This document shows, in pieces, positions 24,200-48,120 of a stretch of DNA of 64,000 bases. The position numbers and the translations under genes were made by a program. How positions within the stretch are numbered: position 1 is the stretch's first letter; each line of letters starts with the position of its first letter. The DNA lies in assembly GCA_958299035.1 (NCBI GenBank), contig CATQJL010000001.1, positions 16,318,305 through 16,382,304 on the forward strand, read 5' to 3'. The notes beneath the pieces are model-generated. The model saw only the letters and a list, made by a program, of their open reading frames with translations, searched no databases and was not told where the DNA came from. This stretch comes from Cylicocyclus nassatus. Taxonomy: Eukaryota > Nematoda > Chromadorea > Rhabditida > Strongylidae.

Positions 24200-25320
24200 C
24201 TACAAATTGCAGAAGGCTGATAATTTGAAATTTGTAAGTGTGTGCGTGAAGCTTACCTTCAGTGTCTGCTTGACACTTATCTCCATTGCAATGCTCAGAT
24301 ACGCCGTCGATTTGTGTTGCGGCTCGGTGAGCTCTGCGCCCCTTCGCCTAGCGCTCGACTGCCTTGCACCTCAGCTCCCACCCCCAAAGGACTTCCACGG
24401 TTGCAGGTGGGCCCTTGCCCACAACGGCGCGTTACGCCTACCCGACACACAAAACATAAACGTATATAAATCTACTGAACGAAAATACACGAAAATACAC
24501 AATATAAAAATAAACATAAAATATACTTACCACGGGGAAAGTAAACTCTACCCCGGGCTACCGATGGGCCTCTAGCTCACTCACACTCTCGCACTAGCAC
24601 AATCGCACACTCTCCCGACTTCCAAGGGAGCTACCCGCAGGCCGGCCGCGCATGCCACCAAGGCAGCAGCGACAGCGCGGCGACACCAACCCCACAGCAT
24701 GTTAACCAACAGCATCAAGCCAAGCTCCCAACGAGTCCTGCGCGTCCAACGCGCTCAATGATGTTCATCCTCCTAGATTTCTATCCTTGCGCGTCCATCC
24801 AAAAACCCATCGTCGATCCACACAATCGCGCAAGGCACGGGGACGTAGACACGACGGCGATATCGTGGAATCCCAACCAATCGATAATAAAAGCGGCACG
24901 ACGATAGTAGTAAGACGAAAGAGAAGAGAGAGCCGCAATGGCGCGCGTATTATAGCGATGGGGCGTGCCTATGCAGTGGTCCGGAAGCGAACGCCGTAAA
25001 GCGCGGCGACCGTGCTCATGCCCGAACTGCGAGGCAACACGGTGCTCCCGGCCACATACTGCGAGGAGCGGTCGATCGCGAGCCACGACACTCCCCCCCC
25101 CCCCACCCCCCGCAACGAAAGGCATTGGGCGTCCGGATAGGTGGTTACGTGATAGCACCGTGACCTGGGGCAGCTGACTTAATCTAAAAATTTGGGTGAT
25201 TATAGAGAAAAGAAATATATGACATTGGTAGCGAGGGTACGGGCAATAAATACAATACCGCCTCGTGGTAAAACAAACAAACAAACAGAACTACAGGCGC
25301 TATAATGCGCAGCTAACTAC
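24200..25320. other. GC-rich island of unknown origin
   Basis: 24300-24450 and 24560-25170 are clearly richer in G, C and CpG than the flanks, with several unsupported long frames on both strands. On the minus strand a strong donor-like GTGGTAAGTATA lies near 24530. No domain was recognised. It could be an LTR or leader of a retroelement, or an exogenous insert. Confidence 0.35.
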
Positions 25321-26099
25321 TATTAGGTTGGCACATAAGTAATGCAACTTTTTATATAACTTTTGTCTATTTGAACGTAGCGCATTCATTTTATGGCAAT
25401 ATAAGGAATATGATGTAAGCTTCTAATGCACACATTTCTGCCGAATTTTACCATCTTATGTGAGGATTACGGTAGGTTTACGGTACTATGGGAAAAATTT
25501 TAGAATGCATCAGATTTTGCTGAAACTTGGCTTATAGGGCTTATTTGACATGCTGATCACAAAAATGAGATCCGTTTCGCATGAAAAGGCCTCGTTCGTG
25601 AGATCAAGAGATGAATTCCATTTTAGCGACAAATGAATGTGATATTCGTGTTTACCGCATAGGATTACCCTATAGTGCAAAGTTATAGAAAAATCTGACT
25701 TTTCGCAGCTTAGTTATTGACAAATTGCCTTCAAAACTTGACGCATTTGACTTTTTCAACTTCTCAAAGGCGCCCCACCTCAATTTGTGTTTAAATTTCA
25801 TTTCTTTTTCACTGGTTCCAATGTGTCAACTTCCAGCTACATGCTGCCTATAATTGCTTTTTCATATGTTTGAGTAAGGTTTCGTAGGGCTTCATGTTTG
25901 CCAAAAAATCGTGAATCCTCGATTTTCAGCAGTTTTCAAAAAATGTTTAGATTTTTTGTACTACGTTATCAAAAATCAAGCGGTTTGCGCAGACTTGCAG
26001 CTTCCATCACGGTCTACATGATGCCACAAAATGAGATTGCTATATGAAATAGGAAAAAAGTTACGGGAAAAGTTGCAAAACTTATGTGCCAACCTAATA
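25321..26099. mobile_element. mariner MITE (25323-26097), TA duplication
   Basis: The terminal repeats TTAGGTTGGCACATAAGT...GCAACTTTT and AAAAGTTGCAAAACTTATGT...CCAACCTAA face each other and are flanked by TA. There is no transposase. An inverted, truncated relative lies at 35024-35430. Confidence 0.85.
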
Positions 26100-27050
26100 A
26101 AATGAACCAGAGCGCGCACGGTGCTTACTAAATAAATACTAACGATAACTAAGATACTTCTACAACAGGTGCTCTATTTACAACGTTCCAGGAGTAAGCA
26201 TTTTAATCCGCAGCTTCGCCACCATTACATCTCGCCATCCATCTCCTCCATCACTGATCTTGCTGCGCATCCAATCCGCATTACGTCCCTCGTACCACCA
26301 CATCTAACCACTCTAAATACACTCATATGTTCAACAGGGAGCGTAATGCCCGAAACAAGACCTACCGTTCTACAACCCTACATGACACGCGTCCTGGAAC
26401 GCACACCCTGAAACAAGGCAAACCTCCACCCTCTCCTAATTTTGACTTGGTTTACGATAAAAAGAGCAGAAATTGAAGCAATGGACTGAGATGGTGTTGG
26501 CTTCTAAACTCAAAAAAATACTAGGTCTTTCCCGAAACGCTCCCAAATTTGCGCGTCTAGCACCCATCCGGTCCGAATGGACGAAAGTCCAGTTTCCCGC
26601 CGAGGACAAAATGCCTCGACGAGGGTAAAGACCTCGCAATACAAGGACCCGGGGGGGCCGCACCGTGGGTCTGTTCAAGGAAAGACGGCCCAACCTATAG
26701 AGCGGGTGTTAAGGGGCCTGATGGACTGCTCGCGATAGCTCTATGGTCGGGACCTAAACAAATGAGACGGCGCGTCCGGTGACGGCTACAACTTCCTAAA
26801 GTAGATTATACCGCTAAGCTGCTCGACCGAGTGGCAATAGTAAACATGTTGGAATAATTAGCGGAGAATTTGAATGATGTTAACGCGCTACTACGATAGG
26901 AAGTGTGACTTAAAGATGGTAAGCTAAGATGTTACACACGAAAATTTCTATGGCGCGGCAGATTTTGGCGCGTCCCACAAGTGCGGCAAATGATGTTAGT
27001 TACTGGGTTTCTAGAAAAGCTCGTAGCACATAGGAAAGGTACATTTGGAA
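26100..27050. other. Repeat-like stretch, GC-rich at 26570-26820
   Basis: No exon structure was seen. 26570-26820 (around CTCGCGATAGCTCTATGGTCG and GGTGACGGCTACAACTTCC) is GC-rich and may be untranslated sequence of a retroelement, given the RTE fragment next to it. This is inference. Confidence 0.3.
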
Positions 27051-27059
27051 TCAGCTCAT

Positions 27060-27900
27060 CAAAACACAGCTAATGATACGCATATCATTTCGATTCGCAA
27101 CTGCGATCTGGTATCCTTCCCTTGTTAGATACAAAGATGGCCCGGCATTACGTGACGCGCGGACCCCAGCACAGAAGTTTCCATTTCTTCCTGTTCCTCG
27201 CTTCAGACATCTACAATCTTCTTTGCTGACGTCGTTGGCTGCGTCCACGAGTTTCAGATACAAAAATCGTATCCAGCTGATTTCTCAGATGATCCATCCG
27301 TCCCGCGAACACGTCTGCCCATCTCGTTGGTGGTATTCTCGTGAACGTTTGATTTGCGAGGAATCCACTCAGATGTTTTCAGCGTCCATTTGTCGTCTGT
27401 ACTTCTCACTTCTCATAATGTGAACGGCCCATCGAAGCTTCGCTTTCGCAACGTAATCCGCTGGGTCACGAAGACGAGACATTCTTCTCATACTCGTACT
27501 GCGAAGTTCGACAAGATGTTGTTTGTTTGGGGTCATCTTCAGAAGACTGCGCTCTACCGCTCTTTGGGTGGTCCTTGGAGCTTTTGATGTGGCTACGGTC
27601 AGACTCCTTAAAGCTTTTAATGTGGCTACGGTGCCAGACCAAGTCTTACCTGCGTGACAGATCGCCGGGGGAACGGTTGAGTCGAACAGATGGGCACGAA
27701 GCTCCGGTCCGTCAGTTGGTTGGTGGCTTTCTTCAGAGGCATAAAGCCCTTCTTCTGTTGAGTTCTTCCCTCAAGTCGTTGTTCATGTTCATCGAAAGTC
27801 CGAGTTACGCGTAAGAAGACGTCTCCCGTTTCTTCAGCATCGTCTTTGCTTCAGTGATACTGTTCAAGAGAGAACGATGTCGTCCAAAAAACGAAGGTTT
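27060..27900 (-). pseudogene. RTE-type non-LTR retrotransposon, 3' part of reverse transcriptase
   Basis: Minus-strand pieces appear in the right order. First is LSNLRFLDDIVLS, the YxDD-type catalytic motif (27850-27900). Next is PELRAHLFDSTVPPA. Then come RLRDPADYVAKAKLRWAVHIMR (about 27430-27490) and, in another frame, DDKWTLKTSEWIPR (about 27355-27395). Nematode RTE elements end with this LRAHLF..., RWAGHIMR..., DDRW...WIPRD series. Stops and shifts make it a pseudogene. The 5' part is missing. Confidence 0.75.
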
Positions 27901-29350
27901 GACAGGACAGGACAGGCTTCTGCCCTGTCCTGTCGAACGCAGATCCATAACTCCCATAATATGCATCCTCGCCAGCTCCGCCATTTCAGTGCACATTTAA
28001 AACACGTAACACCACCGTATTTTCGTATTGCAGACGCAGATTCGAAGAACATGCCAGGACAATTTCACCACCCGACATCGAAAGAGCAGAAGTGGCAAGC
28101 CGAAGATCAGATAATTCTTTACTGTGATTCCGATTTTCGAGCTTCTAACAAAGATATTTTATTTATTGAGGTGTTAGTCAGAATAAAATTTTTTGGCTAG
28201 AGTTGAGAATGGTTTTTTACCAAAAATCAAAGTGAGGCGAAGAAGCTTGCTGATAGAAGCCGAGTTCAGGCAAGTTAGTGGTCAAATTGCAGTTCTCAAA
28301 AGAACCCCTAGTAATGCGTTACCAAAGTTTCGCCATCTTAACATCATGGCCGCTTTTAAGCTCTTTGAAAAAATGTTTGCAGAAGGCTTTTTGACAGGTT
28401 GAATGGCAACCATATTTTTCTATCAAAACTACATGGCTCTCCTCCTGGATGCTCCACCATTCAAACTTTCTGATGCTTCTTATTGGACCATATCAACAAT
28501 GAACACTCAGACGCCAAAATGTACATTGACTATTTTCCAATTTCTTGATATGGTAAGCATTGCAAGCTTATTCTCAACCACGGTACACGAGGCTCTCTTC
28601 TTTCTTACCTAACGTCTTACCTACAAGACAGAAACATCACAATGCGTATTAGGTTTTAATACTTAGTCCGCTGCCATTCAAATATCTTCCTCCCACTACT
28701 TGTGCTTTCGATCATAATTCCAGAAAATGATCCACATATACTACTGTACCTGCATAAATTTGTGTGTGTGCGTGTGTTCCGAATAAAATTCAACTGAGCC
28801 AATTCGAGCCAAACTTCGTAGACACACAATGGGTTGGAGCAGGTGTCATGGGCTACTTTTTTCTATCGATACCAATTCACTGACTTCAGCGAACTTTGAA
28901 CCAGGGACTGAGAGTTGACACAGTGGGGTGGTCAGCATCGTGAGAGCATTAGTTTGAAAATCTCATTGCGTCTGTCAGTTTTGATCCTTTGTAAACGAGT
29001 CAAGCGCTGGGAGTTTGCACGTACGAGTAAGTGAACATATAAATCACGAAAAAGTGCTTTTGGAAGGAGAACAGGGAGTGATGTGTAAAAGTGGTTTAGA
29101 GTGGTATGTTCTACCAAGATATGCTAGAGGGTTCACAACCCTAAACAAGTATAAAGAGAAACACAGACGTTTGCATTGCCCAGTTGGCGGCCTGCTGTGT
29201 TCGGCACGGAACACCATGAGTTTGCAGCAGGGTAATCAGCAATCCAGGACAGGATGTATACCATCGCTCTCGGGTAAAAAGTTGATTACGAATCTAAGCT
29301 CATTACTTGCTAAACGATTTCATAGAAATAGTTATGAGCTCATGTTATTG
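27900..29350. other. Gene-poor stretch between retroelement remnants
   Basis: A short perfect hairpin (GACAGGACAGG...CCTGTCCTGTC) lies at 27901-27935. Plus-strand frames at 28193-28612 and 29015-29356 have ordinary-looking composition but no motif or splice support. They may be decayed pol sequence of the LTR element. Confidence 0.35.
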
Positions 29351-29359
29351 CATTAAAAA

Positions 29360-30008
29360 TTTTTTAAGGATGTCTGCAAGGAGTACAAGATAAAGCACCG
29401 GACGCCGCCATTTCATTCCACCATCGGATGAGCTGAATTCATCGAATTTTTGAGAGAGGACTTTTGAAGCTGCAACGAGAAGAAAACCTTTCAAAACTTT
29501 GTAAAAGCTATTGCTCTGCCACCGCTGTACGCCCTGCCCATCTTCGCTTAAAAATCGTTTGCCTGACGAAATGTTTCTTTGACGACGATTGGTACACCGC
29601 TCATATAGTCACTGACACTCGGAACGCCACACCAATCCACTTCAGGGATAGAAACCGACGATGAGAGTTACAACCGCCCACATGGAGCCAAAAAAGGAAT
29701 TTTGAATCCTACCATACCGTTTATGCTTGCGACTACCGCAGTCCATCGAAGCCTACACACCTGGACTCTAGAACATGTACAAGGATTGGATGTTCGCTCT
29801 GCAGTGTCGAAGTCGAAGGATTTCTATGGGGATGTTACGCCACTCAGCTGTGCCAATCAGCAATCACGACACGACACCAACTCCTGATGCCGCAACTGTC
29901 GAAACCGGACCCAGAAACGCTGATGACTTCGCTACACCACCGTCTCCACCAACAGTTTTCCGCCGGTCGCAAAGAACGCATCGACCATCAAAAAAAAGAA
30001 ACAGTTAA
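29360..30008 (+). pseudogene. Ty3/Gypsy integrase C-terminal remnant
   Basis: Plus-strand frames give YKIKHRTPPFHSTIG*AE, matching the integrase core (H-x-x-x-x-PFHPQSNGxAER, with the last catalytic Glu). This is followed by a proline-rich tail ending DFATPPSPPTV...RRSQRTHRPSKKRNS and a stop. Basic RRSxRxxRxPxxLNS tails are usual at the end of Gypsy pol. Several stops and shifts break it. Confidence 0.6.
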
Positions 30009-30300
30009 TGACTCAAGAAGGAGATTTTTGAAAATACATTTGTGATATTAGTCATTCGCGCTATTCACGTGTTTAATTGTTTGTGTTTTATTGCCTTGTA
30101 ATCCTCAGGTGTCTTTGCTGTATTGATCTATGGGAAACGCGGGAAGTGAGCGCCATATAAGGCACTCCTTCATGAATTATTTAATCGTCCCGTCACAATC
30201 GGTTTGTTTTTCATTCATACTCAGTCTACTAATAAATTTACTATTCAAAAGTGTCTACCACTACCACAAGTATGTACAAGTGTGAGCGAAAACTACAACA
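30009..30300 (+). repeat. Possible 3' LTR
   Basis: Directly after the integrase tail comes a block with a TATA-like CATATAAGG (30155) and AATAAA (30232), then CTACTACC-rich sequence. This order suits an LTR. No matching 5' LTR was found near 21660, so the call is tentative. Confidence 0.3.
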
Positions 30301-30329
30301 GCGGCTGACTTATTTCTGAAAGAAAATGT

Positions 30330-30580
30330 AATTGAGTTTTAAAATAACCACTTCACTTGGGTTACGCAATTTTTGGAAGCCTTAGAATTTACAAAACTTA
30401 GCTCACAGGGGTTAACTGACATGCTAATTACGCATATGTTATTCATTATGCTTGATAGGGTCTCATCTTATGCCTGAGATAGATATACAATAATCCTGGG
30501 AAAGAGTTTGTTGAAACATTTAGCGGAGGGAGGGGATTATATTTGGCGGTCGCGTGCCAGAACTCTTGCTCAACCCTGAT
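30330..30580. mobile_element. hAT-like element fragment, right end
   Basis: The segment ends in GCGTGCCAGAACTCTTGCTCAACCCTG, like the right termini at 9800 and 21613. The preceding 200 bases resemble 21400-21560. No left end was found. Confidence 0.45.
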
Positions 30581-31339
30581 CAGTGTCCGGGCAAGGACGG
30601 GTTTATAAGATTTCAACGCTATGTGGAAGCGGACGCCCTTGGCCGCGCCATTACCCAGTGAAGGCATATCGAGACATAAGTAAAGATAAACCACTGTAAA
30701 TGTTAGGAAACTTACCCTTTGGAGATGCTTTTTCATCGATGGTTTCCGCACTTATGCTGGCTTCTTGCAATAGAGTGCGCATACCGCCATAGTCAAATCA
30801 TATTGTGCAGCACTATGCGTCTTACAAAGGAAGGATGCTAACTTGAGCTGGCAGTCGAAGACGAGATTTATGTCACAGGAGGGTGTCAGGCCCTAATTGA
30901 CTTAAAATTAGCGAAAAGCTCCACAAAAACACCTATACAGACATACAGCTTGTACAGCTTTTGGCCAACTTTATGTCACTTAAGGCTTGACAAATTTAGA
31001 CTTTCGCTCATAACTTCCTTTTGAAAGTTGTCTCGCGAAAAAAAAGACAGCAACTTTGGATTCAGCACTTGAAGATGCGTCTAGTAATGTACATTGTCTT
31101 TTATCGCCAACTTGTGCTGATATTCCTTCATTAAGCTTTTTGGGAAATGCTTGTGCACTGGAAACAATGGGCTTTAGGAAAACATTCTCGCCTTTTTCTG
31201 TAATTCGGTATTCGATCATTGGGTGACGAACATAAAATAGCTGATACACCCACATTCTCCTTCTTCCCTTCTCTTAACACACACAGATATTTTAACTTCT
31301 CTATCAATTATGGATAAGGTTGTTTTATAAGTTTGTAAA

Positions 31340-31690
31340 GTTTGAACGAACCAACGACATGACAAAATCTTACCAAGACTTAGTCGATGATGGACGTGTC
31401 CTGTTGCACACAGCCCTCTGCTTCCTTGTTATCAGATTTTTAAGGTTTTTTCAGATTTGCGGAATCAATCTCAGAAAAGTTGCCTGACCAGCGCCTGATT
31501 CGTGTTCAAATCAAAACATTTCCTTACAAAATGAGCTAAAGAGCGAGACAAATAATGATCTGGTGGAGCGAAGTATGAGGTGTACGCTGGAACTGATGCA
31601 CCTTCTAGACAGTTCTTGTAGCACAGTTCTGACCAAGTTCGCCGTATAGGGTCGCGATTTTTAAATTAGAAAGACACATGGGACTGTTTA
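31340..31690 (-). pseudogene. mariner transposase remnant with third catalytic region
   Basis: The minus strand reads SYFAPPDHYLSRSLAHFVRK (31525-31590), matching the mariner signature YSPDLAPxDYHLFxSLAHFLRGK that carries the last catalytic Asp. Further on it gives a CVQQDTSIID-like end. Stops interrupt it. The upstream catalytic residues are lost. Confidence 0.65.
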
Positions 31691-31834
31691 TCAGGAATTC
31701 CCTGCAGTAAGGATTGCTTGAGCAATGCAATTGGTTGCGTATGGGCTAACGTTTTGTTGTTAAGCAGCAATTTTTACTGCGGAACCTCCTGCCCGTCCCC
31801 AAGTTTTTTTTTCAGCAAACACCCTGGCTTACCT

Positions 31835-31980
31835 TTAGGGCCGTATGCACTAACATCCCTGCGGCGAGGGGAGCGGCATCCCCCATTATGAAGGGGTCGC
31901 GTGCGGACGCCGCTACGACTTTTACATCATTGGGGACGTCGCTCCCCTCGCCGCAGGGATGTTAGTGCATTTGGGCCTTA
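31835..31980. mobile_element. PIF/Harbinger-type MITE (31838-31977), TTA duplication
   Basis: A 140-bp hairpin with arms of about 38 bp (GCACTAACATCCCTGCGGCG and its inverse) is flanked by TTA on both sides. GG-CC ends with a TTA target are typical of Tourist/Harbinger MITEs. Confidence 0.8.
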
Positions 31981-31984
31981 GTCT

Positions 31985-32560
31985 TCCAAAGCAAATTTTG
32001 TATCATATCAAAGTGCACTTTGAATCTCTTTTTGGCACAAAACTTCCTTACAAGTAAAGGTCAGAAGGCAAATCCAAGCAATCCATGCATGTCATTCGAG
32101 CAGCATTCACTCTTATTTCAAATCTGTATTCAATATCTGTTTATCGCTTTTGTGGAAAAAGTTATGGGCACTTTTTTGCAAAAAATCGTATACAAAACTA
32201 GCGAAATTGTGCACACTGTTGCACTTTCAGCTCACCTTTTAGTTCTAGTAATATAAAATAATCTAGCTGCATGTTTAGGCCCATCCTCAAACCAAACATG
32301 TCTTTATTGCCAAATTTGCGCTTTGGATGCACAATTTTTTTAGAAAAATAATGGTCTTTGACGGCTCAGAATTTCGCCCACAACGTGTTCAGCAGATAAG
32401 GAATACAGATTCGAAATCAGCGTTTTATGCTGCTCTAATGGTATGCAGCTTGTTTGGATTGGCCACTTCGATATCTGATCATTCTCTTGTTAGAGTGCAA
32501 AACCAGTTCTCCAGGAAGAAGAGGAAGGCAATTTTCCAGGTTAATGATCAGCTTTGAATG
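31985..32560. repeat. Imperfect foldback, MITE-like
   Basis: GAATACAGATTCGAAATCAG at 32400 is inverted near 32130, and neighbouring words (TGCTGCTCTAATGGTATGCA) pair as well. The arms are about 200 bp with many mismatches. The plus-strand frame 32327-32557 lies in one arm. Confidence 0.4.
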
Positions 32561-32957
32561 GAAGCGAATTAAAAACGTCACTTACACCCCAATATGTGTA
32601 TTCTGAATTACATATTACGCATTTGTGTATTACCTAATCACGCATTCGCTTTTCTTATTTTCCCTTAGACCTTTCCTACCGCATCTATTCTCGTCAAAAA
32701 AAAAACCACCTCCACGGATCTAAATTGTAGCGCTTTGAACGTCATGTATTTTAACACTTTCCTTTATTTTATCACTCTCTTATTTTATCACTTTCTCTCA
32801 CACGTTCTCTTCTTGTTGCTACGTTTAACTGTGGACGGAAAGAATGCGAAACCGTTTATTACCAAATCAGCAAATTGGATGATGATATGGACTCCTCTTA
32901 TAAAATGGGTAAAACTGATGTGGTAAAGTATTTCATGTTCTTTACTTGATTACCATA

Positions 32958-32963
32958 TTTATT
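32958..32963 (-). terminator. Polyadenylation signal of the NPA-like gene
   Basis: AATAAA on the minus strand lies about 45 bases after the stop codon at 33007-33009. Confidence 0.7.
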
Positions 32964-33006
32964 CAGCACAATTAAAACATTTGATACAAATAGCAATCTA
33001 CACGTA

Positions 33007-45052
<12,046 letters not shown>

Positions 45053-45060
45053 CTTAGCCT
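45053..45060 (-). promoter_or_regulatory. Probable trans-splice acceptor of the NPA-like gene
   Basis: Minus-strand AATATTCCAG followed by GCTAAG and ATG places an acceptor six bases before the start codon. A leader this short is usual for spliced-leader trans-splicing in nematodes. Confidence 0.6.
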
Positions 45061-45164
45061 GGAATATTTGATCTTGAGACAGTCCTCTCGTGACTAGAGA
45101 TAGATGCGCGAAAGAGCAATGAAGATGATTTGGTTTGATTAATTATAGATCAATAGGGAAGGTA

Positions 45165-45335
45165 ACCTTTGATTCAGCTGGCTTGGCGGCTGGAAGGCGG
45201 GGATTTATGACCTAATTATGGCGGCTCGCGCGACGTAATCTGCATCTCTCCCGCGGGCGTGCTCTCCGATCATTACCTAGCCTTAACTAGGTCACGAAGC
45301 CTCGCCTTCCAGCCCCCAATCCAATTAATCGAAGG
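45165..45335. mobile_element. Short MITE, copy 2
   Basis: Same inverted ends as 42206-42376 (CCTTTGATTCAGCTGGCTTG, GGCTGGAAGGCGG and their inverses). It lies just upstream of the NPA-like gene. Confidence 0.8.
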
Positions 45336-45550
45336 GGATTTGGCTCGCGGTGGCCTAACCCAACAAGGTGTATACATGACCGCCATGAAATGCTGATTAC
45401 GAACATGTGTACCTTATCTGCTGATTGATTCACTGAACAAAGTTACAAGCATTTGTTTGAGCTTAAATGGCAATGAATTTTGTCGCGTGTTGCAGGACTA
45501 AGGTAGCAGAGAAGCTTTAAAATCATTACCGTCGAATTTTTTATGTGCAT

Positions 45551-46220
45551 TGAATATTAGGTTGATTCATATTAGTTGCAAGTATTTCTTACCTCTCCTT
45601 TCAAACGCTGTTTTTTGAAGTGGAGCCAAAATAACAACCTTTCACGGTTTTGAAAGAGCGTTTCCTTCGGTTTATTATATATGCCTCCACTTTCGTATAT
45701 TTTCGTTCATTGCAAAGTTTTACGCCTTCACATGATAGAGACTATATCTCAAGATTCCTGCATCTATGCGCATTTACTACGAATTAGGTTATTTAGATGA
45801 TCCTTGACTACGTAATTTGGAAGCAGAAAAATGCTCTTTGTTAAGTAAACCAATAAGCAGATTGAGAAGAATGTTTTGAAAGCGTACTAAAAGACCTTTC
45901 GAATGATCTGCACCTCATTAGAAAACTCCACTTGGACTCATGTACATTTCCTTGTCAGTTCAGAACTCTGGTGTTATAAAAAGAAAAAATTCGACGCACA
46001 AAAAACATGAAAAACATGGAGAGAAAATGTTATAGCGTGTAATCATTCAGTTGACGATCGTTTCAAAGAGATGTGGTGTCGTGCCGTAACATCATGACTC
46101 AAGCGATAGTGGAATCAATGGCCGTAGTGGTAATAAATCACCCATCACTGATGGACACGACGAAAAACGCACCGAGCAGCCGGAAATTTCAAGCATATGC
46201 TTGTTGATTGTGTAATCTTA
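45551..46220 (+). pseudogene. Decayed mariner element, 5' half
   Basis: It begins TTAGGTTGATTCATATTAGT, a mariner-type end. The plus strand then shows fragments resembling the N-terminal helix-turn-helix (SMRIYYEL) and the linker DGHDEKRTEQPEIS, close to the mariner DEPRSGRPSE motif. No continuous frame remains. Confidence 0.4.
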
Positions 46221-46556
46221 ATAGACGTCTCATACTGAAAAAATTTGCTTTTCCGCATGACTCATCAAGTTCTTTATGAGGTGCTTCTAAGAAAAACCAA
46301 CAGGACGCTCAAAGGGCCTACCACGCGATTTGAGTCGTGACACGCGATTTGGCAATTCGCCAGGAGTCTCCAGATCCTACACTAGCAAACTGCACATGCA
46401 TAGTGTGTATAACTTACGCGAATTCATAAAAATGCCCTATCTTCTGTGCAATTAAAATGTGCTTGCAATGAGTTATGGACAGTTGGAATATTGCCAAATC
46501 GCGTCGCGACTGAAATCGCATGAAGTATGCCCGGCCCTTAAGGGGAGTATGGGCTC

Positions 46557-46770
46557 ATTTTGCTTGAAGGCAGTGCCCGGACAAGGTGCGAATTTTGGGT
46601 TTTAGTGCTATGCGAAAGTGGGGCTTCTCGGACACGCCATCGCGCAAGCGCGAGGCCATGACGCTTGACCACAACCGATAAATATGCTCGGAAAGCTGGT
46701 AAACCTTATCCCCAGGGGGCGGGTTGTTTGAATTCCTGCTATGAGGCAGCGTACGCATGCGATACCGTCA
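46557..46770. repeat. End of a CAGTGTCCCGG-family repeat
   Basis: GCTTGAAGGCAGTGCCCGGA repeats the left end at 43374. The following GC-rich 200 bases have no partner end that I could find. Confidence 0.45.
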
Positions 46771-47438
46771 AAGTCGTAGGTCCCGCAGTGACTCTGCGCC
46801 TCAGCTATAACCGCCCAATTTCAAATTGTGAGGCCTTAAGAACGCATGTTCTTGCCGTTTTCTTTCGCAAATTCATATGTGGATTTTCGCATTCAGCGTT
46901 GCGAATAACCCCAGGTAAGCGATTTTTCTAAGAAAGTAGTTCTCGCTCGACGTGCCTCCAAAGGAAGCTTGAATCTGAGTTGAGAGAGTGATTGAGAGGG
47001 GAGTAGGAGGAGGAGTTGGGGAGCAAAAGTATGACATTTTTGCCCTCCCGCCATTGTCTTGGATACTTATCCACATACAACTTCGTATTTCTACTTCCGT
47101 GAGTGCAAATTTTACACTCTGCAGTAGATAGTGGCTACAATATGCGAAATCGAGATCTACTTTTGCTTCACTTACACCCTTTGATTCCTCCACTTCTCTC
47201 ACTTTTCCATATTTATATATTTAAGAGCGAAAATTTACCCTTTTTTTTGCGATTTTTGAAAGCAAAAAATGAAACAGAATTACAAACGGGCAATATGGCA
47301 AAAATGATAACGTTTATTTTTACCTCAAAATTTGACTGCGCTGATAAGGAGTATCATATTCTAGATTTACCATATTATCTGCGCTTATCACAGGGTTTGG
47401 AGAGAAATCCTCCCTCACATTTGACTATTTTGTAGAAA

Positions 47439-48120
47439 TACATGGTGTCCCAAAAAAATGTATCGAACATTTGATCGTTAATATCTCTCTTCTAAAGAAA
47501 TCTTTTCTCTTGCTTCAGGTACCAATCTGTAGAGCTGGCTTCAACTTAGATTTGCATTATAGAACGAATCACATATCTCTCTTCATTACTGTAAGATTAC
47601 GGTAGAAATTTCAAAGAGGGTTTTAAGCAATGAAAGGCCATATTTTGCCCCAGAAAGGAAACAAAACAGCCTGAAAACTTTTACATTAGGCTAATTAGAG
47701 TTGCTGGTTATAACTGTAAAGTTCCCAATTTATTATGATGCTTCATTGAAGGTTATGCCAGGTAAGAGGTAGCGGCCATTCTTTCAATGTTCCTAAAAAG
47801 TGCGATTACACCGCCTAGAAAGCTTCGTAATCTTGTGAATAGTTGAGTATTGAACTCAGCGTTTATAAAAACCTTATTACACAAGTTTTCACAATTTTTT
47901 GAAAAATTTTGAAACGGCAGCTTTTTCCACATTGACACCATATGTTTCAAGTTTCTACCGTAATCCTACAGTAATGAAGAAAGATGGGTGATTCGTTCTA
48001 TAATGCAAATCTAAGTTGAAGCCAGCTCTACAAAACGGTACTTGGAGCAAGGCAAAAGACTTCTTGGGAAGAGAGATATTAACGATCAAACGTTCGATAC
48101 ATTTTTTGGGACACCCTGTA
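47439..48120. mobile_element. Palindromic MITE (47441-48118), TA duplication
   Basis: The arms start CATGGTGTCCCAAAAAAATG and end GGGACACCCTG, flanked by TA. They pair over more than 250 bp, including AAGTTGAAGCCAGCTCTACA and its inverse. A second member lies in intron 3 of the NPA gene (61448-62100). Confidence 0.85.

Noticed and set aside
24781..25284. 167-codon minus-strand frame with a Gly run
   Set aside because: The length is explained by GC-rich composition and a C-tract. No start context or domain was seen.
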